A DNA stretch of 64,000 bases from Caulobacteraceae bacterium (GTDB lineage Bacteria; Pseudomonadota; Alphaproteobacteria; Caulobacterales; Caulobacteraceae), in the NCBI GenBank assembly GCA_947475415.1, contig CANJLH010000013.1, positions 1-64,000 of the forward strand, given 5' to 3'. Every line of letters starts with the position of its first letter. Within the stretch, counting starts at the first letter, position 1. Below the pieces are notes generated by a model. It was not told the origin of the DNA. It was given only the letters and a program-made list of their open reading frames with translations, and searched no databases. A program made the translations under genes and the position numbers. Positions 11,922 to 20,076 of the stretch are shown piece after piece.

Positions 11922-12506
11922 ATGACTCTCGCATTGGGCCTGGACGGGCGTCGGGTGGTGATCATGCCGGCCGAAGGCGCGCTCGCGGCCTGCTGCGCCG
12001 CGGCGTTGACGGCCGAAGGCGCGCAGATCGCCGCGGAAAATGACGCCGAGTCCGCCGACATTCTGGTCGCCATCGCAGCCTTCAACACTCGGGGAGATCG
12101 CGACACCCTCCTGACTACCGAGCGCATGAACGCCGTCTGGGGCGACGCCGTGGTCGAAACGGTGCGCCTGTTCCAGCGCGCCCTGCCGCACATGAAGGCT
12201 CAGCGCCATGGCCGCCTGATCGTGGTGGCGCCAGCCGCAGCGCGCACAGTGGTTCCCGGCGCAGACCTGGACAGCATCGTCGCCCTGGGCCTGCTTGGCC
12301 TGCAGAAGGCGGTGTCCGGCGAGGTTGGGCCGCACGACATCACCGCCAACACCGTGCTGTGGGAGGGTGAGGCTGCGGCGGCCGAGACCCCCGGCCTGAT
12401 CGAGAATGTGGCCAACATGGTCGCCTATTTCGCCTCCGAGCCGGCCGCCTTCCTGAGCGGCGTCACCGTCACGGTTGATGGGGCCCGCAACCCGGGGATG
12501 TTCTGA
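11922..12506 (+). CDS. SDR-fold protein lacking catalytic residues (probable pseudoenzyme)
   Basis: The C-terminus (MVAYFASEPAAFLSGVTVTVDGARNPGMF) and the KAQRHGRLIVVAP strand are clearly those of short-chain dehydrogenases. However, the N-terminal cofactor motif TGxxxGxG is replaced by PAEGALAAC, and there is no Ser-Tyr-x3-Lys set. At 194 residues it is also shorter than the usual 250. The ATG at 11922 follows AAGGAC; a longer start at 11853 is not supported. The next SDR gene starts two bases after its stop, so the two are probably translated together and may form a mixed complex. I would not assign an enzymatic activity. Confidence 0.8.
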   Translation: MTLALGLDGRRVVIMPAEGALAACCAAALTAEGAQIAAENDAESADILVAIAAFNTRGDRDTLLTTERMNAVWGDAVVETVRLFQRALPHMKAQRHGRLIVVAPAAARTVVPGADLDSIVALGLLGLQKAVSGEVGPHDITANTVLWEGEAAAAETPGLIENVANMVAYFASEPAAFLSGVTVTVDGARNPGMF

Positions 12507-12508
12507 TT

Positions 12509-13333
12509 ATGGATCTCGGCATTAAAGACCGCGTGGCGATCGTCTCCGGCGGCAGCAAGGGCATCGGCTTCGCCACCGCCCGGGCGCTGACCGACGCCGG
12601 CGCGAAGGTGATGATCACTGCGCGCAACCGCGACCAGCTTGAAGACGCCCGCGCCCGGCTGGACCCTCAGGGCGGCGGTAAGGTGTGCGCCTATGCCGCC
12701 GACATGACCGATGAGGCGGGCGTCGCGGGCGCAGTGGCGGCGACCGTCGCCGCCTTCGGCCCGGTGAGCATCGCGGTGAGCAATGTGGTCGGCCACGTCA
12801 TCGACACCAAGGAAGCCGGGCCGCACGCAGGCCACTTCTCAGACGTCGATCCCGATGGCTACCGAATGGAATTCAAACAACTCTTGCTGTCGGCCTGGTA
12901 TCTGGCGCAACAGGTGATCCCGGGCATGAAGGCTCAAGGGTGGGGCCGCATCGCCAACGTCGGTTCCGGCGTGGCGCGCGAACCGAACTGGGAACTGCCG
13001 CATATCTTGCCGAACACGGTGCGACCGGCGGTGGCCGCGCTCTACCGCGGCCTGGCGGCGGATCTGTCGCCGCACGGGATCACCGTGAACAACATACTCA
13101 CAGGCAGCATCGCAACCGAGCGCAATCGGGCCTATTTCACGTGGCTCGCCGGCGAGCGCGGAGTCGAGGTGGAGGACCTGCTGCGCGAAATGTACAAGGC
13201 CGGTCCGATCCAACGTCCAGGCAAGCCGGAGGAGATGGCGGGCCTGATCGCCTTTTTGTGCTCGGAACGCGCGCAGCATATCAGCGGCCAGAGCATTCCG
13301 GTGACCGGCGGGCGTTCGCGCCACCTGTACTGA
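12509..13333 (+). CDS. short-chain dehydrogenase/reductase, atypical active site
   Basis: A 274-residue SDR with an intact Rossmann motif (SGGSKGIG, residues 13-20) and the usual C-terminal segment (AFLCSERAQHISGQSIPVTGG). Ser is kept in NVGSGVA, but the Tyr-x3-Lys position reads HILPNTVRPAV, resembling the SDR subgroup with an N-x2-R signature instead of Y-x3-K. The catalytic mechanism is therefore uncertain. It is preceded by the pseudoenzyme-like SDR with a two-base gap. Substrate unknown; the family acts on ketones, alcohols and acyl intermediates. Confidence 0.88.
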   Translation: MDLGIKDRVAIVSGGSKGIGFATARALTDAGAKVMITARNRDQLEDARARLDPQGGGKVCAYAADMTDEAGVAGAVAATVAAFGPVSIAVSNVVGHVIDTKEAGPHAGHFSDVDPDGYRMEFKQLLLSAWYLAQQVIPGMKAQGWGRIANVGSGVAREPNWELPHILPNTVRPAVAALYRGLAADLSPHGITVNNILTGSIATERNRAYFTWLAGERGVEVEDLLREMYKAGPIQRPGKPEEMAGLIAFLCSERAQHISGQSIPVTGGRSRHLY

Positions 13334-13449
13334 GGAGCGCTACGAGAATCTTGAGCAGGGTGACCCAAATTCAACCGCGTCATCAAACCTTGTCTGGACC
13401 GGCGGCGCGGATCCGATCACTGGGGCGCGTGCCAGCCAGGAGATGCGTC

Positions 13450-13656
13450 ATGCAGACTCTATCGCTACCCCCTTCCGTCAAGGTAAGCGCGACCAGCATT
13501 GATGTGACAGTCCTAACCGATGACGGCGCAACGGTCATCGTCAATGTGCAGCGGTCGCGGGGGTTGCACGATCTCCCGACCCCCGAGGCCGCGGGTCGCG
13601 CGACGCAGTTGGCCAGGTTGGCGCTGCTGAATGCCGCCCAGGCGCTGACGGATTGA
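13450..13656 (+). CDS. small hypothetical protein, 68 aa
   Basis: The ATG at 13450 has a good ribosome site (AGGAG, eight bases upstream), and its stop overlaps the ATG of the next SDR gene (TGATG), which supports real translation. The protein starts [19 protein letters not shown], looks beta-strand-rich in the first half and ends in an Ala-rich helix. No known family was recognised. The frame to its left (from 12940) is a shadow of the preceding SDR. Confidence 0.6.
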   Translation: MQTLSLPPSVKVSATSIDVTVLTDDGATVIVNVQRSRGLHDLPTPEAAGRATQLARLALLNAAQALTD

Positions 13657-14408
13657 TGGCGAACCAGCCCATCGCCCTGGTCACCGGCGCGGGCAGCGGC
13701 ATCGGCCGCGCGGCGGCGCTGGCCCTTGTGGACGCCGGCTATGCGGTCACCCTGGCCGGGCGGCGGGCGGCGGCGCTGGAAGAAACAGCGGCCATGGCCG
13801 GCGCGCAGGCGCACCTGCTCTGTGCGCCGACGGATGTAGGCGATCCCGCCCAGGTGGACGCACTGTTCGCCGCCCACGCCAAACGCTTTGACCGCCTTGA
13901 CCTGTTGTTCAACAACGCCGGCTCCGGCGCGCCGCCTGTTGCGCTGGAGGATCTGAGTTTCGCGGCCTGGAAACGGGTGGTGGACGTCAATCTCACCGGC
14001 GCCTTTCTCTGCACCCAGGGCGCGTTTCGGATCATGAAGGCGCAGACGCCGCGCGGCGGGCGGATCATCAACAACGGCTCGATCTCCGCCCAAAGTCCGC
14101 GTCCGAACTCGGCGCCCTACACCGCGACCAAGCATGCGATGACCGGGCTGACCAAGTCCACGTCCCTGGACGGCCGCGCCTATGACATCGCTTGCGGTCA
14201 AATCGATATCGGCAATGCGGCGACCGATATGGTCCAGGCGATGAGCAAGGGCGTGATGCAGGCCCACGGCGCGGTCGCCATCGAGCCGGTGATGGATGTG
14301 GCCCATGTGGCGGAGGCAGTGCTTTACATGGCCGGGTTGCCGCTGTCGGCCAACGTGCAGTTCATGACAGTGATGGCGACGAAGATGCCCCTGATCGGCC
14401 GCGGCTAG
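13656..14408 (+). CDS. short-chain dehydrogenase/reductase, canonical
   Basis: A classical 250-residue [11 protein letters not shown] at 10-17, NNAG in the central strand, the catalytic Ser in NGSISAQ and Tyr-x3-Lys in YTATKHAM. It therefore should be an active NAD(P)-dependent oxidoreductase, unlike the two SDR-fold proteins just upstream. The ATG at 13656 overlaps the stop of the 68-residue gene. Substrate unknown. Confidence 0.92.
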   Translation: MANQPIALVTGAGSGIGRAAALALVDAGYAVTLAGRRAAALEETAAMAGAQAHLLCAPTDVGDPAQVDALFAAHAKRFDRLDLLFNNAGSGAPPVALEDLSFAAWKRVVDVNLTGAFLCTQGAFRIMKAQTPRGGRIINNGSISAQSPRPNSAPYTATKHAMTGLTKSTSLDGRAYDIACGQIDIGNAATDMVQAMSKGVMQAHGAVAIEPVMDVAHVAEAVLYMAGLPLSANVQFMTVMATKMPLIGRG

Positions 14409-14492
14409 TCGACGTCGGGTTTTGGGAGGCTGGCGGCGTCATAGATGTGCGCGTCGCTGGTTCGGCGGCGGATATCCCCGGTCGGAGGCGTC

Positions 14493-16127
14493 TTGGCTTC
14501 GTTTTTTTTTGAGACGATCACCGCGGCCCAGGCGTTGGCGATCTCCGCGGCGGACAACGTGGTGGTCAATGCGCCCGGCGCCGGTGCCTTCTATACCGTC
14601 GCCTACCTGGATCCCACCACCACCGGGCTGGCCACGATCTCGGTGACTTTGGGCGCGCGCACCGTGGTGTTCGGCGAGGCGGTGACGAATGTTAGCCAGG
14701 CCGGCAACTTCATCCTGCCCGATTCAAGCCTGCTCTATATCGGCGGCGCCAATGGCGACACCAACAACGGGCCGGTGGCGGGGACGGCGGGCAATGACGG
14801 CCTATATGGCGGCGCTGGCGACGACAACCTCAGCGGCGGGGCCGGCGGTGGCAACGACCTGCTGCAGGGTAACCAAGGCAACGACAGCCTGGACGGCGGC
14901 CTTGGCTCCGACACCGTCTATGGCGGCCAGGGCAATGACCTGATCACCCTCGGCTCCGGTGTGAATTTCGGCCAGGGCAACAAGGGCAATGACACCATTT
15001 CCGCCGGCGCCAGCGCCGACACCCTGCTGGGCGGCCAGGACAACGATAGTATTTCCGGCGGCGGCGGTCTGGATTTCCTCAACGGCAATCGCGGCGACGA
15101 CACTATCCAGGGGGGGACGGCGAGCGACCAGATCCTGGGCGAGGACGGCGCCGACAGCTTAAGCGGCGGCGGCGGTGCGGACGTACTCAACGGCGGCGCA
15201 GGCGCGGACACCATCGTCAGCGGCGCCGAGGCTGCCACCATCTGGGGCGGCGCCGAGGATGACCGGATTACGCTGGGCGGCGGCGGCGTCGCCGACGGGG
15301 AACTCGGATCGGACTCGATTTCCGGGACGCTGACGGTCAGCGACATTCTGCTGGGCGGCGATGACAATGACACTTTGGTGGGCGTGGGCGCGGCCAACAC
15401 CGCCACCGCAGGCGGCCTGGCCGACACCCTGAGCGGCGGCGCCGGGGACGACTCTATCGTCGGCGGCGTGGGCGCCGACACCCTGCTGGGCGGGACCGGC
15501 GCCGACACCCTTGTCGGAAACGATGGGGCCGACACCATCGATGGCGGCGAAGGCGACGACCGGATCACCCTGGGGGATTCCGCGACCCCTGGAACGGTCA
15601 ATCAGGCCGACGGCGGCGGCGGCGACGACACCCTCCAGGGCGGTCAGCAAAGCGACGTGATCAATGGCGGCGACGGCGGCGACATCCTCATCGGCGATCG
15701 CGTCGGCGGGCCAGGCGGCGGCTCCGACACCCTGAACGGCGGGGCGGGCAATGACACCCTGGACGGCTGGGGCGGCCGTGACGTGCTGATCGGCGGTGCG
15801 GGCGCGGATCAGTTCCGGTTCGTCTATCAGGAATCCGGCACCTCGCCCGGCGCATTTGACCAGATCCTGGACTGGGAGGTCGCCGACCGGCTCTGGTTCC
15901 TGCAGGCCGGAGTGACCTATACCGAATCCACCGCCGCCAGCTTCACAGCCGCGGCGGCCTTCGCCAACGCCCAGATCGCCACCAGCCTGGTGGACGTGGT
16001 GGCCGTGCAGGTGGGCGCCGACGTGGTGGTGTTCGTCGACAACGGCGACGATGACGGAACCTTCGACGACGCTGTCGTGCTGGTGGGCCGCACAATTGCG
16101 GATATTTCAGAGGCCAATCTGGTCTGA
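14493..16127 (+). CDS. RTX (calcium-binding nonapeptide) repeat protein
   Basis: A 544-residue protein made largely of GGxGxDxLx nonapeptides between about residues 100 and 445, with no protease or lipase motif. I chose the TTG at 14493: it has GGAGG four bases upstream and gives MASFFFETITAAQALA, the form of N-terminus seen in Caulobacteraceae RTX/surface proteins. The ATG at 14445 lacks a spaced ribosome site. Codons 4-6 are a run of nine T (14502-14510). The C-terminal segment after the repeats resembles a type I secretion signal. A role as a surface or extracellular calcium-binding protein is inferred. No exporter is adjacent. Confidence 0.85.
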   Translation: MASFFFETITAAQALAISAADNVVVNAPGAGAFYTVAYLDPTTTGLATISVTLGARTVVFGEAVTNVSQAGNFILPDSSLLYIGGANGDTNNGPVAGTAGNDGLYGGAGDDNLSGGAGGGNDLLQGNQGNDSLDGGLGSDTVYGGQGNDLITLGSGVNFGQGNKGNDTISAGASADTLLGGQDNDSISGGGGLDFLNGNRGDDTIQGGTASDQILGEDGADSLSGGGGADVLNGGAGADTIVSGAEAATIWGGAEDDRITLGGGGVADGELGSDSISGTLTVSDILLGGDDNDTLVGVGAANTATAGGLADTLSGGAGDDSIVGGVGADTLLGGTGADTLVGNDGADTIDGGEGDDRITLGDSATPGTVNQADGGGGDDTLQGGQQSDVINGGDGGDILIGDRVGGPGGGSDTLNGGAGNDTLDGWGGRDVLIGGAGADQFRFVYQESGTSPGAFDQILDWEVADRLWFLQAGVTYTESTAASFTAAAAFANAQIATSLVDVVAVQVGADVVVFVDNGDDDGTFDDAVVLVGRTIADISEANLV

Positions 16128-16141
16128 CGCAGTCTTCGCCG

Positions 16142-16366
16142 TTAGGCCGCGATGGGCGCGGCGCCATAGCGGAAGCGGCCTGCGAGGCGGCCGGTCAGGT
16201 CGTAGATGCGCACCTCTGCGGCCTGTCCGCTGCGGGTGAGGCGTTCGGCCAGTTCGCGGGCCTTGCGCTCCGCCTTGCCGCCGGCGAGGAACATCAATGG
16301 CGTGCAGGCGGCGGCGTAATCGACGATCCAGCCGCCCTGAATTGCGCTAACCGTGATGATATCCAT
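16142..16366 (-). CDS. small hypothetical protein, 74 aa (DUF2188-like pattern)
   Basis: Starting at the ATG at 16366 (GGGAG upstream), the protein reads MDIITVSAIQGGWIVDYA, then an Ala/Arg helix (KAERKARELAERLTRSG) and a final hairpin (AAEVRIYDLTGRLAGRFRYG). The GW strand, the helix and the late D-x-G-R turn are reminiscent of the small DUF2188 fold, but I cannot confirm membership. It lies 14 bases after the RTX gene on the opposite strand. Confidence 0.55.
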   Translation of the reverse strand: MDIITVSAIQGGWIVDYAAACTPLMFLAGGKAERKARELAERLTRSGQAAEVRIYDLTGRLAGRFRYGAAPIAA

Positions 16367-16482
16367 GGCGTCGCTCCCGTTTTCGCCCGCCACGCAACCG
16401 ATGTCAGCTTATGGCACGGGACTGCGACAGTTGTGTGTGCACAAGATGGTGAATCAGGGCGGTTTCCGCTGTGTGGACGGTC

Positions 16483-18003
16483 TCAGTCCAGCCAGAAGGG
16501 CCGCACCTGCGCCAAGGCATGAAAGTCCTTGGCGGCGGCCTTGATGAGGTCCGCCTCGGCGCGTTCGCGACGGCCCACGATAAGGCCGGCCGTAAAGCCA
16601 AGTTCACCGCTCCGCGCGCCGGCGAATCCCGGCCCCAGCGTCCGCGCCACGGCGATGTCATTGAGCGCGCCCAGCCGGTCCTGGAGCTTTTTCAGCGCCG
16701 CGACATAGGTTCGGCGGCGCTGCCCGCTGCCGGTGAAGGCGCTCCCGAAGAATTCCGCCGCATAACGCAGCTTCTTGGCCCGGATGCGCAGGTCGTGACG
16801 CTCAGCTGGCTCAAGTTCGGCGAACCGCCGCCCAGCCCGACGAAGCTTGCGGTGCAGCCGGTGAAGCGCCGCCGCGCCGAATTCCGCCGCTGGCCGTTCT
16901 CGGTCAGGATTTTCAGCCCGGGTCCATGCGCCGGATTCCACCCATGCGGCGGCGTCCAGCAGAAAGGCCGAGAACCGGGGCGAAGCCGCAGCGGTCACGG
17001 CCTGCTCATAGGCTTCCGTCTGAACGCGCCGCAACCGTTCGCCCAGCGCGGCCAAGGCGGCGTCGTCCTCCGCCTCGGCCTGGGCCGGGCGAAAAGTCTC
17101 ATAGAGGAAAACATCGACGTCACGGGCCGCATCCAGTTCACCGGCCAGCCAACGAGCCTCGGCCTTGATCCTGGCGTAGACCTCGTCGTGGACAATGGGC
17201 TTGAAGGCCGCAAGGGCGGCGCGCAGGCGGCGAAGTCCTACGCGGGTCTGGTGCACCGCCTCGCCCATCCGGGTGCGGGCCAGCAACTCGGCGTTGGCGG
17301 AAATCTGCACCAGGGTCGATCGCGCCACCCTGCGGAACGCCTCGCCGGTGGTGATGCGGGCGCCAAGCGCGGTGTGCTCGGCCTTGATCGCGGCGGCTCC
17401 GTCGTGACCGGCCATGCGATAGCCGCGCTCGCCCTTGGACTCAAACGACAGGCGCATCGCCGCGTGGCGAGAGAGGTCCCGGGCGAGATCGAACAGCACC
17501 GACGGTTCGCCGGCCTTCAGCTCAAGCTCCAGTTCGCGGATCGGTTCGCGTCGGTCGCCGATGGCGATGGCGCCCACGTCCAGGCTCACCTCAATGATAT
17601 TGTCACCCTGGCGCCATAGGCCGATGCGGCGGTCGACTTTCGTGGCGAACACCTGAGCAAGCTCGCTGGCGTGGCCATTCAGCACAACGGCGGCGGGCGT
17701 CCGGGCGAAGGCCTCCAGGTTCGGCTCGGCCGCCGGGACCGCGCACTCCCACTCATCCCGGGCGAACAACCGCGCGCCGTGGCGACGCTTGACAGTCTGG
17801 ACAAAGCCGCCATCGCACTCGCGCACCCTGAGGGTGACGCCATGGTTCTTCAGGTCATAGCGGGGCGTATCGAAATAGACCGTGCGCAGATGGCGGGCCG
17901 GAGCGGCTGCGCCCAACGCCGGATGCGACTGCAATCGCTCCGCTGCGGCTGAGTCGATTTCGAACTTAAGTTCGGTCTCTAGGCCGGCGTCAGGGGGCGG
18001 CAT
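16483..18003 (-). CDS. CYTH-CHAD domain protein (inorganic triphosphatase type)
   Basis: A 506-residue two-domain protein. The N-terminal CYTH domain (about 1-205) starts with the signature E-x-E-x-K in ETELKFEI (residues 9-16) and has the RVRECDGGFVQTVKR and ELELKAGE strands used to bind triphosphate and metal. The C-terminal CHAD domain (about 220-500) is helical with conserved basic and histidine residues (VHQTRVGLRRLRAAL, RHDLRIRAKKLRYAAEFF). Such proteins hydrolyse inorganic triphosphate, and CHAD domains bind polyphosphate. It appears monocistronic; the mmsB gene ends 115 bases upstream. Confidence 0.9.
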   Translation of the reverse strand: MPPPDAGLETELKFEIDSAAAERLQSHPALGAAAPARHLRTVYFDTPRYDLKNHGVTLRVRECDGGFVQTVKRRHGARLFARDEWECAVPAAEPNLEAFARTPAAVVLNGHASELAQVFATKVDRRIGLWRQGDNIIEVSLDVGAIAIGDRREPIRELELELKAGEPSVLFDLARDLSRHAAMRLSFESKGERGYRMAGHDGAAAIKAEHTALGARITTGEAFRRVARSTLVQISANAELLARTRMGEAVHQTRVGLRRLRAALAAFKPIVHDEVYARIKAEARWLAGELDAARDVDVFLYETFRPAQAEAEDDAALAALGERLRRVQTEAYEQAVTAAASPRFSAFLLDAAAWVESGAWTRAENPDRERPAAEFGAAALHRLHRKLRRAGRRFAELEPAERHDLRIRAKKLRYAAEFFGSAFTGSGQRRRTYVAALKKLQDRLGALNDIAVARTLGPGFAGARSGELGFTAGLIVGRRERAEADLIKAAAKDFHALAQVRPFWLD

Positions 18004-18118
18004 TCATGGGGCTCGGAGTCTTTTCCAGGCGCCCAAGGCGGCGCGGCGCCCGCGTCCCCTCAGACCGAAATTCTATCGGCACATTTGCGCGGTTCTGTCT
18101 ATCGCGCCTTGCGAAATA

Positions 18119-19015
18119 TCAACTTAACGCGCCGAGTTCACCGCGAAGCATCTGCAGCACGGCTGAGAAATCCCTGCCTGCGAACCCCTGGGCGGCGAAC
18201 AGGGCATAGAGCGCCTCCGCCGCATTCCCCATCGGGGTCGCCGCGCCGGCGCGGGCGGCGGCCTCCTGAGCGAGTTTGAGATCCTTCAGCATCATCGCCG
18301 TGGCGAACCCGCCTGCGTAGCCATGGTCGGCCGGGGTGTCCGGGCCCACACCGGGAACGGGGCAGTAGCTGGTCACCGACCAGCACTGACCGGAGGACTT
18401 GGAGGCGATCTCGAAGAAGCGGTCGGCCGCGAGCCCGAGCTTTTCCGCCAGAGCGAAGGCCTCGCAGGTCCCCAGCATGGAGACTCCCAGCAGCATGTTG
18501 TTGCAGATTTTCGCCGCCTGTCCGGCACCCGCGTCGCCGGCATGGATCACTACCCGGGCCATGGGTTTGAGCGCCAATTCCACCGCAGGGAAATCGGCCG
18601 CCTCACATCCGGCCATGAAGGCCAACGTTCCAGCCTCGGCGGCCATGACACCGCCGGACACCGGCGCATCGGCGAAGCGGAAACCCTGGCCCGCCGCCAG
18701 CGCCGCCACGGCTCGGGCGCTGTCCACATCGATAGTAGAGCAGTCGATCAGCAACGCGCCCTTGGCCGCGTTGGGCAGGACTTGGTCGGCATAAAGGGCG
18801 CGCACATCCGGTCCGGCGGGCAACATGGTGATCACGACCTCGGCGTCGGCCACCGCCGCGGCGGCCGACGCCCTGGCCGTGCAGCCGTTCGAAGCCGCCC
18901 GTTCCAACGCGGCGGCGGACAGGTCGAAGGCTGACACTGGAACGCCGGCCTTCGCCAGATTGGCGGCCATGCCCGAACCCATGTTGCCCAGGCCGATAAA
19001 GGCTGTGCGGCTCAT
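18119..19015 (-). CDS. mmsB: 3-hydroxyisobutyrate dehydrogenase
   Basis: Oxidises 3-hydroxyisobutyrate to methylmalonate semialdehyde in valine breakdown. The NAD-binding motif FIGLGNMGSGMAANLAKAG is at the N-terminus, followed by DAPVSGGVMAAEAGTLAFM and the GxxK active-site helix (GAGQAAKICNN), then MLKDLKLA. The ATG at 19015 overlaps the stop of the upstream 3-hydroxyisobutyryl-CoA hydrolase gene by four bases (ATGA); a longer start would run into that gene. Length (298 residues) fits the family. Confidence 0.95.
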   Translation of the reverse strand: MSRTAFIGLGNMGSGMAANLAKAGVPVSAFDLSAAALERAASNGCTARASAAAAVADAEVVITMLPAGPDVRALYADQVLPNAAKGALLIDCSTIDVDSARAVAALAAGQGFRFADAPVSGGVMAAEAGTLAFMAGCEAADFPAVELALKPMARVVIHAGDAGAGQAAKICNNMLLGVSMLGTCEAFALAEKLGLAADRFFEIASKSSGQCWSVTSYCPVPGVGPDTPADHGYAGGFATAMMLKDLKLAQEAAARAGAATPMGNAAEALYALFAAQGFAGRDFSAVLQMLRGELGALS

Positions 19016-20073
19016 GACGACAGTCCCGGCAGCGGCGTCCATTCTTCGCCGGGCGGCAGGGGTGCGAAGATGGCGTCCACCTGCGCCTCGCTCACTGCCT
19101 CGATGCTTCCCGGCGCCCAGACAGGCTTGTTGTCCTTGTCCACGATCACCGCCCGCACACCCTCCTGGAAATCATGGGTCGCCACCATGCGCCGGGCGAT
19201 CCGGTACTCCATGATCATCACCTCGGCGAAGCTCCGGGCCTTGGCGCCCAGCTGCATCTGGCGGAAGCTGACCTTGACGGAAATCGGCGACTTGCTCCTC
19301 AGCGTCGCCAGTTGTGCGTTCGCCCACTCCGTTCCGTCGGCCGCCAGCGCCGCCACGATGGCTTCGACGCTGTCGCCGCCGAACAGCCGCTCGATCCGGT
19401 CGTGGTTCGCCCCCAGCGGCGTGCGGCCCGGATCGACCTCCAATTCCGTCAGGATCGTTTCAACGGCGGCGGGATCGGCGATCAGCCGCGCCTTGAACTG
19501 CGCCAGGTCGGCGCTCGCCAGGTCGTCAGTGGCGACGCCTGACAGCTCGCAGTCCGCCGCCTTGATCCGCGCGCCGGTGAGCGCCAGCCACAATCCCGTA
19601 TGGCCGGCCATTCTGGGCAGGTGCCAGCCGCCGCCCACGTCGGGGAAAAGGCCGATCCCGGTCTCCGGCATGGCGAAGGTGGTCCGCTCCGTCGCCACCC
19701 GGTAGCGGGCCGGCAGGGAGAGGCCCACGCCGCCGCCCATGGTGATCCCGTCAATCACCGCCACGATCGGCTTTGGATAGACCATCAGCAAGTGGTTGAG
19801 GCGGTATTCGGTCAGGAAGAAATCGGCCGCCGCCCGGCCATCGCCGGCCCCGCTCTCTGCCAGCATGCGGATGTCGCCGCCGGCGCAGAAGCCCCGCTCT
19901 CCGGCGTGGTCCAACAGCACCAGTTCGACCCGCGCGTCATCGCGCCAGGACAGCAGGGCGTCGGTCATCGCCTGGCACATGCCAGTGGTCAGCGCGTGCA
20001 GCGCGCCGGGACGGTTCAGGGTGAGAACGCCGACACGGCCATCGACACGGACAAGGATCTCAGGGTCGGACAT
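19012..20073 (-). CDS. 3-hydroxyisobutyryl-CoA hydrolase (HIBCH family)
   Basis: A 353-residue member of the crotonase superfamily, longer than ordinary enoyl-CoA hydratases and of HIBCH length. The oxyanion-hole motifs GFCAGGDIRML and GITMGGGVGLSLPARYRVATE, and the active-site block ETGIGLFPDVGGGWHLPRM, are those of 3-hydroxyisobutyryl-CoA hydrolases. It frees 3-hydroxyisobutyrate from its CoA ester, the step before MmsB. It starts three bases after mmsA ends and overlaps mmsB, so a valine-degradation operon mmsA - hydrolase - mmsB is clear. Confidence 0.93.
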   Translation of the reverse strand: MSDPEILVRVDGRVGVLTLNRPGALHALTTGMCQAMTDALLSWRDDARVELVLLDHAGERGFCAGGDIRMLAESGAGDGRAAADFFLTEYRLNHLLMVYPKPIVAVIDGITMGGGVGLSLPARYRVATERTTFAMPETGIGLFPDVGGGWHLPRMAGHTGLWLALTGARIKAADCELSGVATDDLASADLAQFKARLIADPAAVETILTELEVDPGRTPLGANHDRIERLFGGDSVEAIVAALAADGTEWANAQLATLRSKSPISVKVSFRQMQLGAKARSFAEVMIMEYRIARRMVATHDFQEGVRAVIVDKDNKPVWAPGSIEAVSEAQVDAIFAPLPPGEEWTPLPGLSS

Positions 20074-20076
20074 GGC

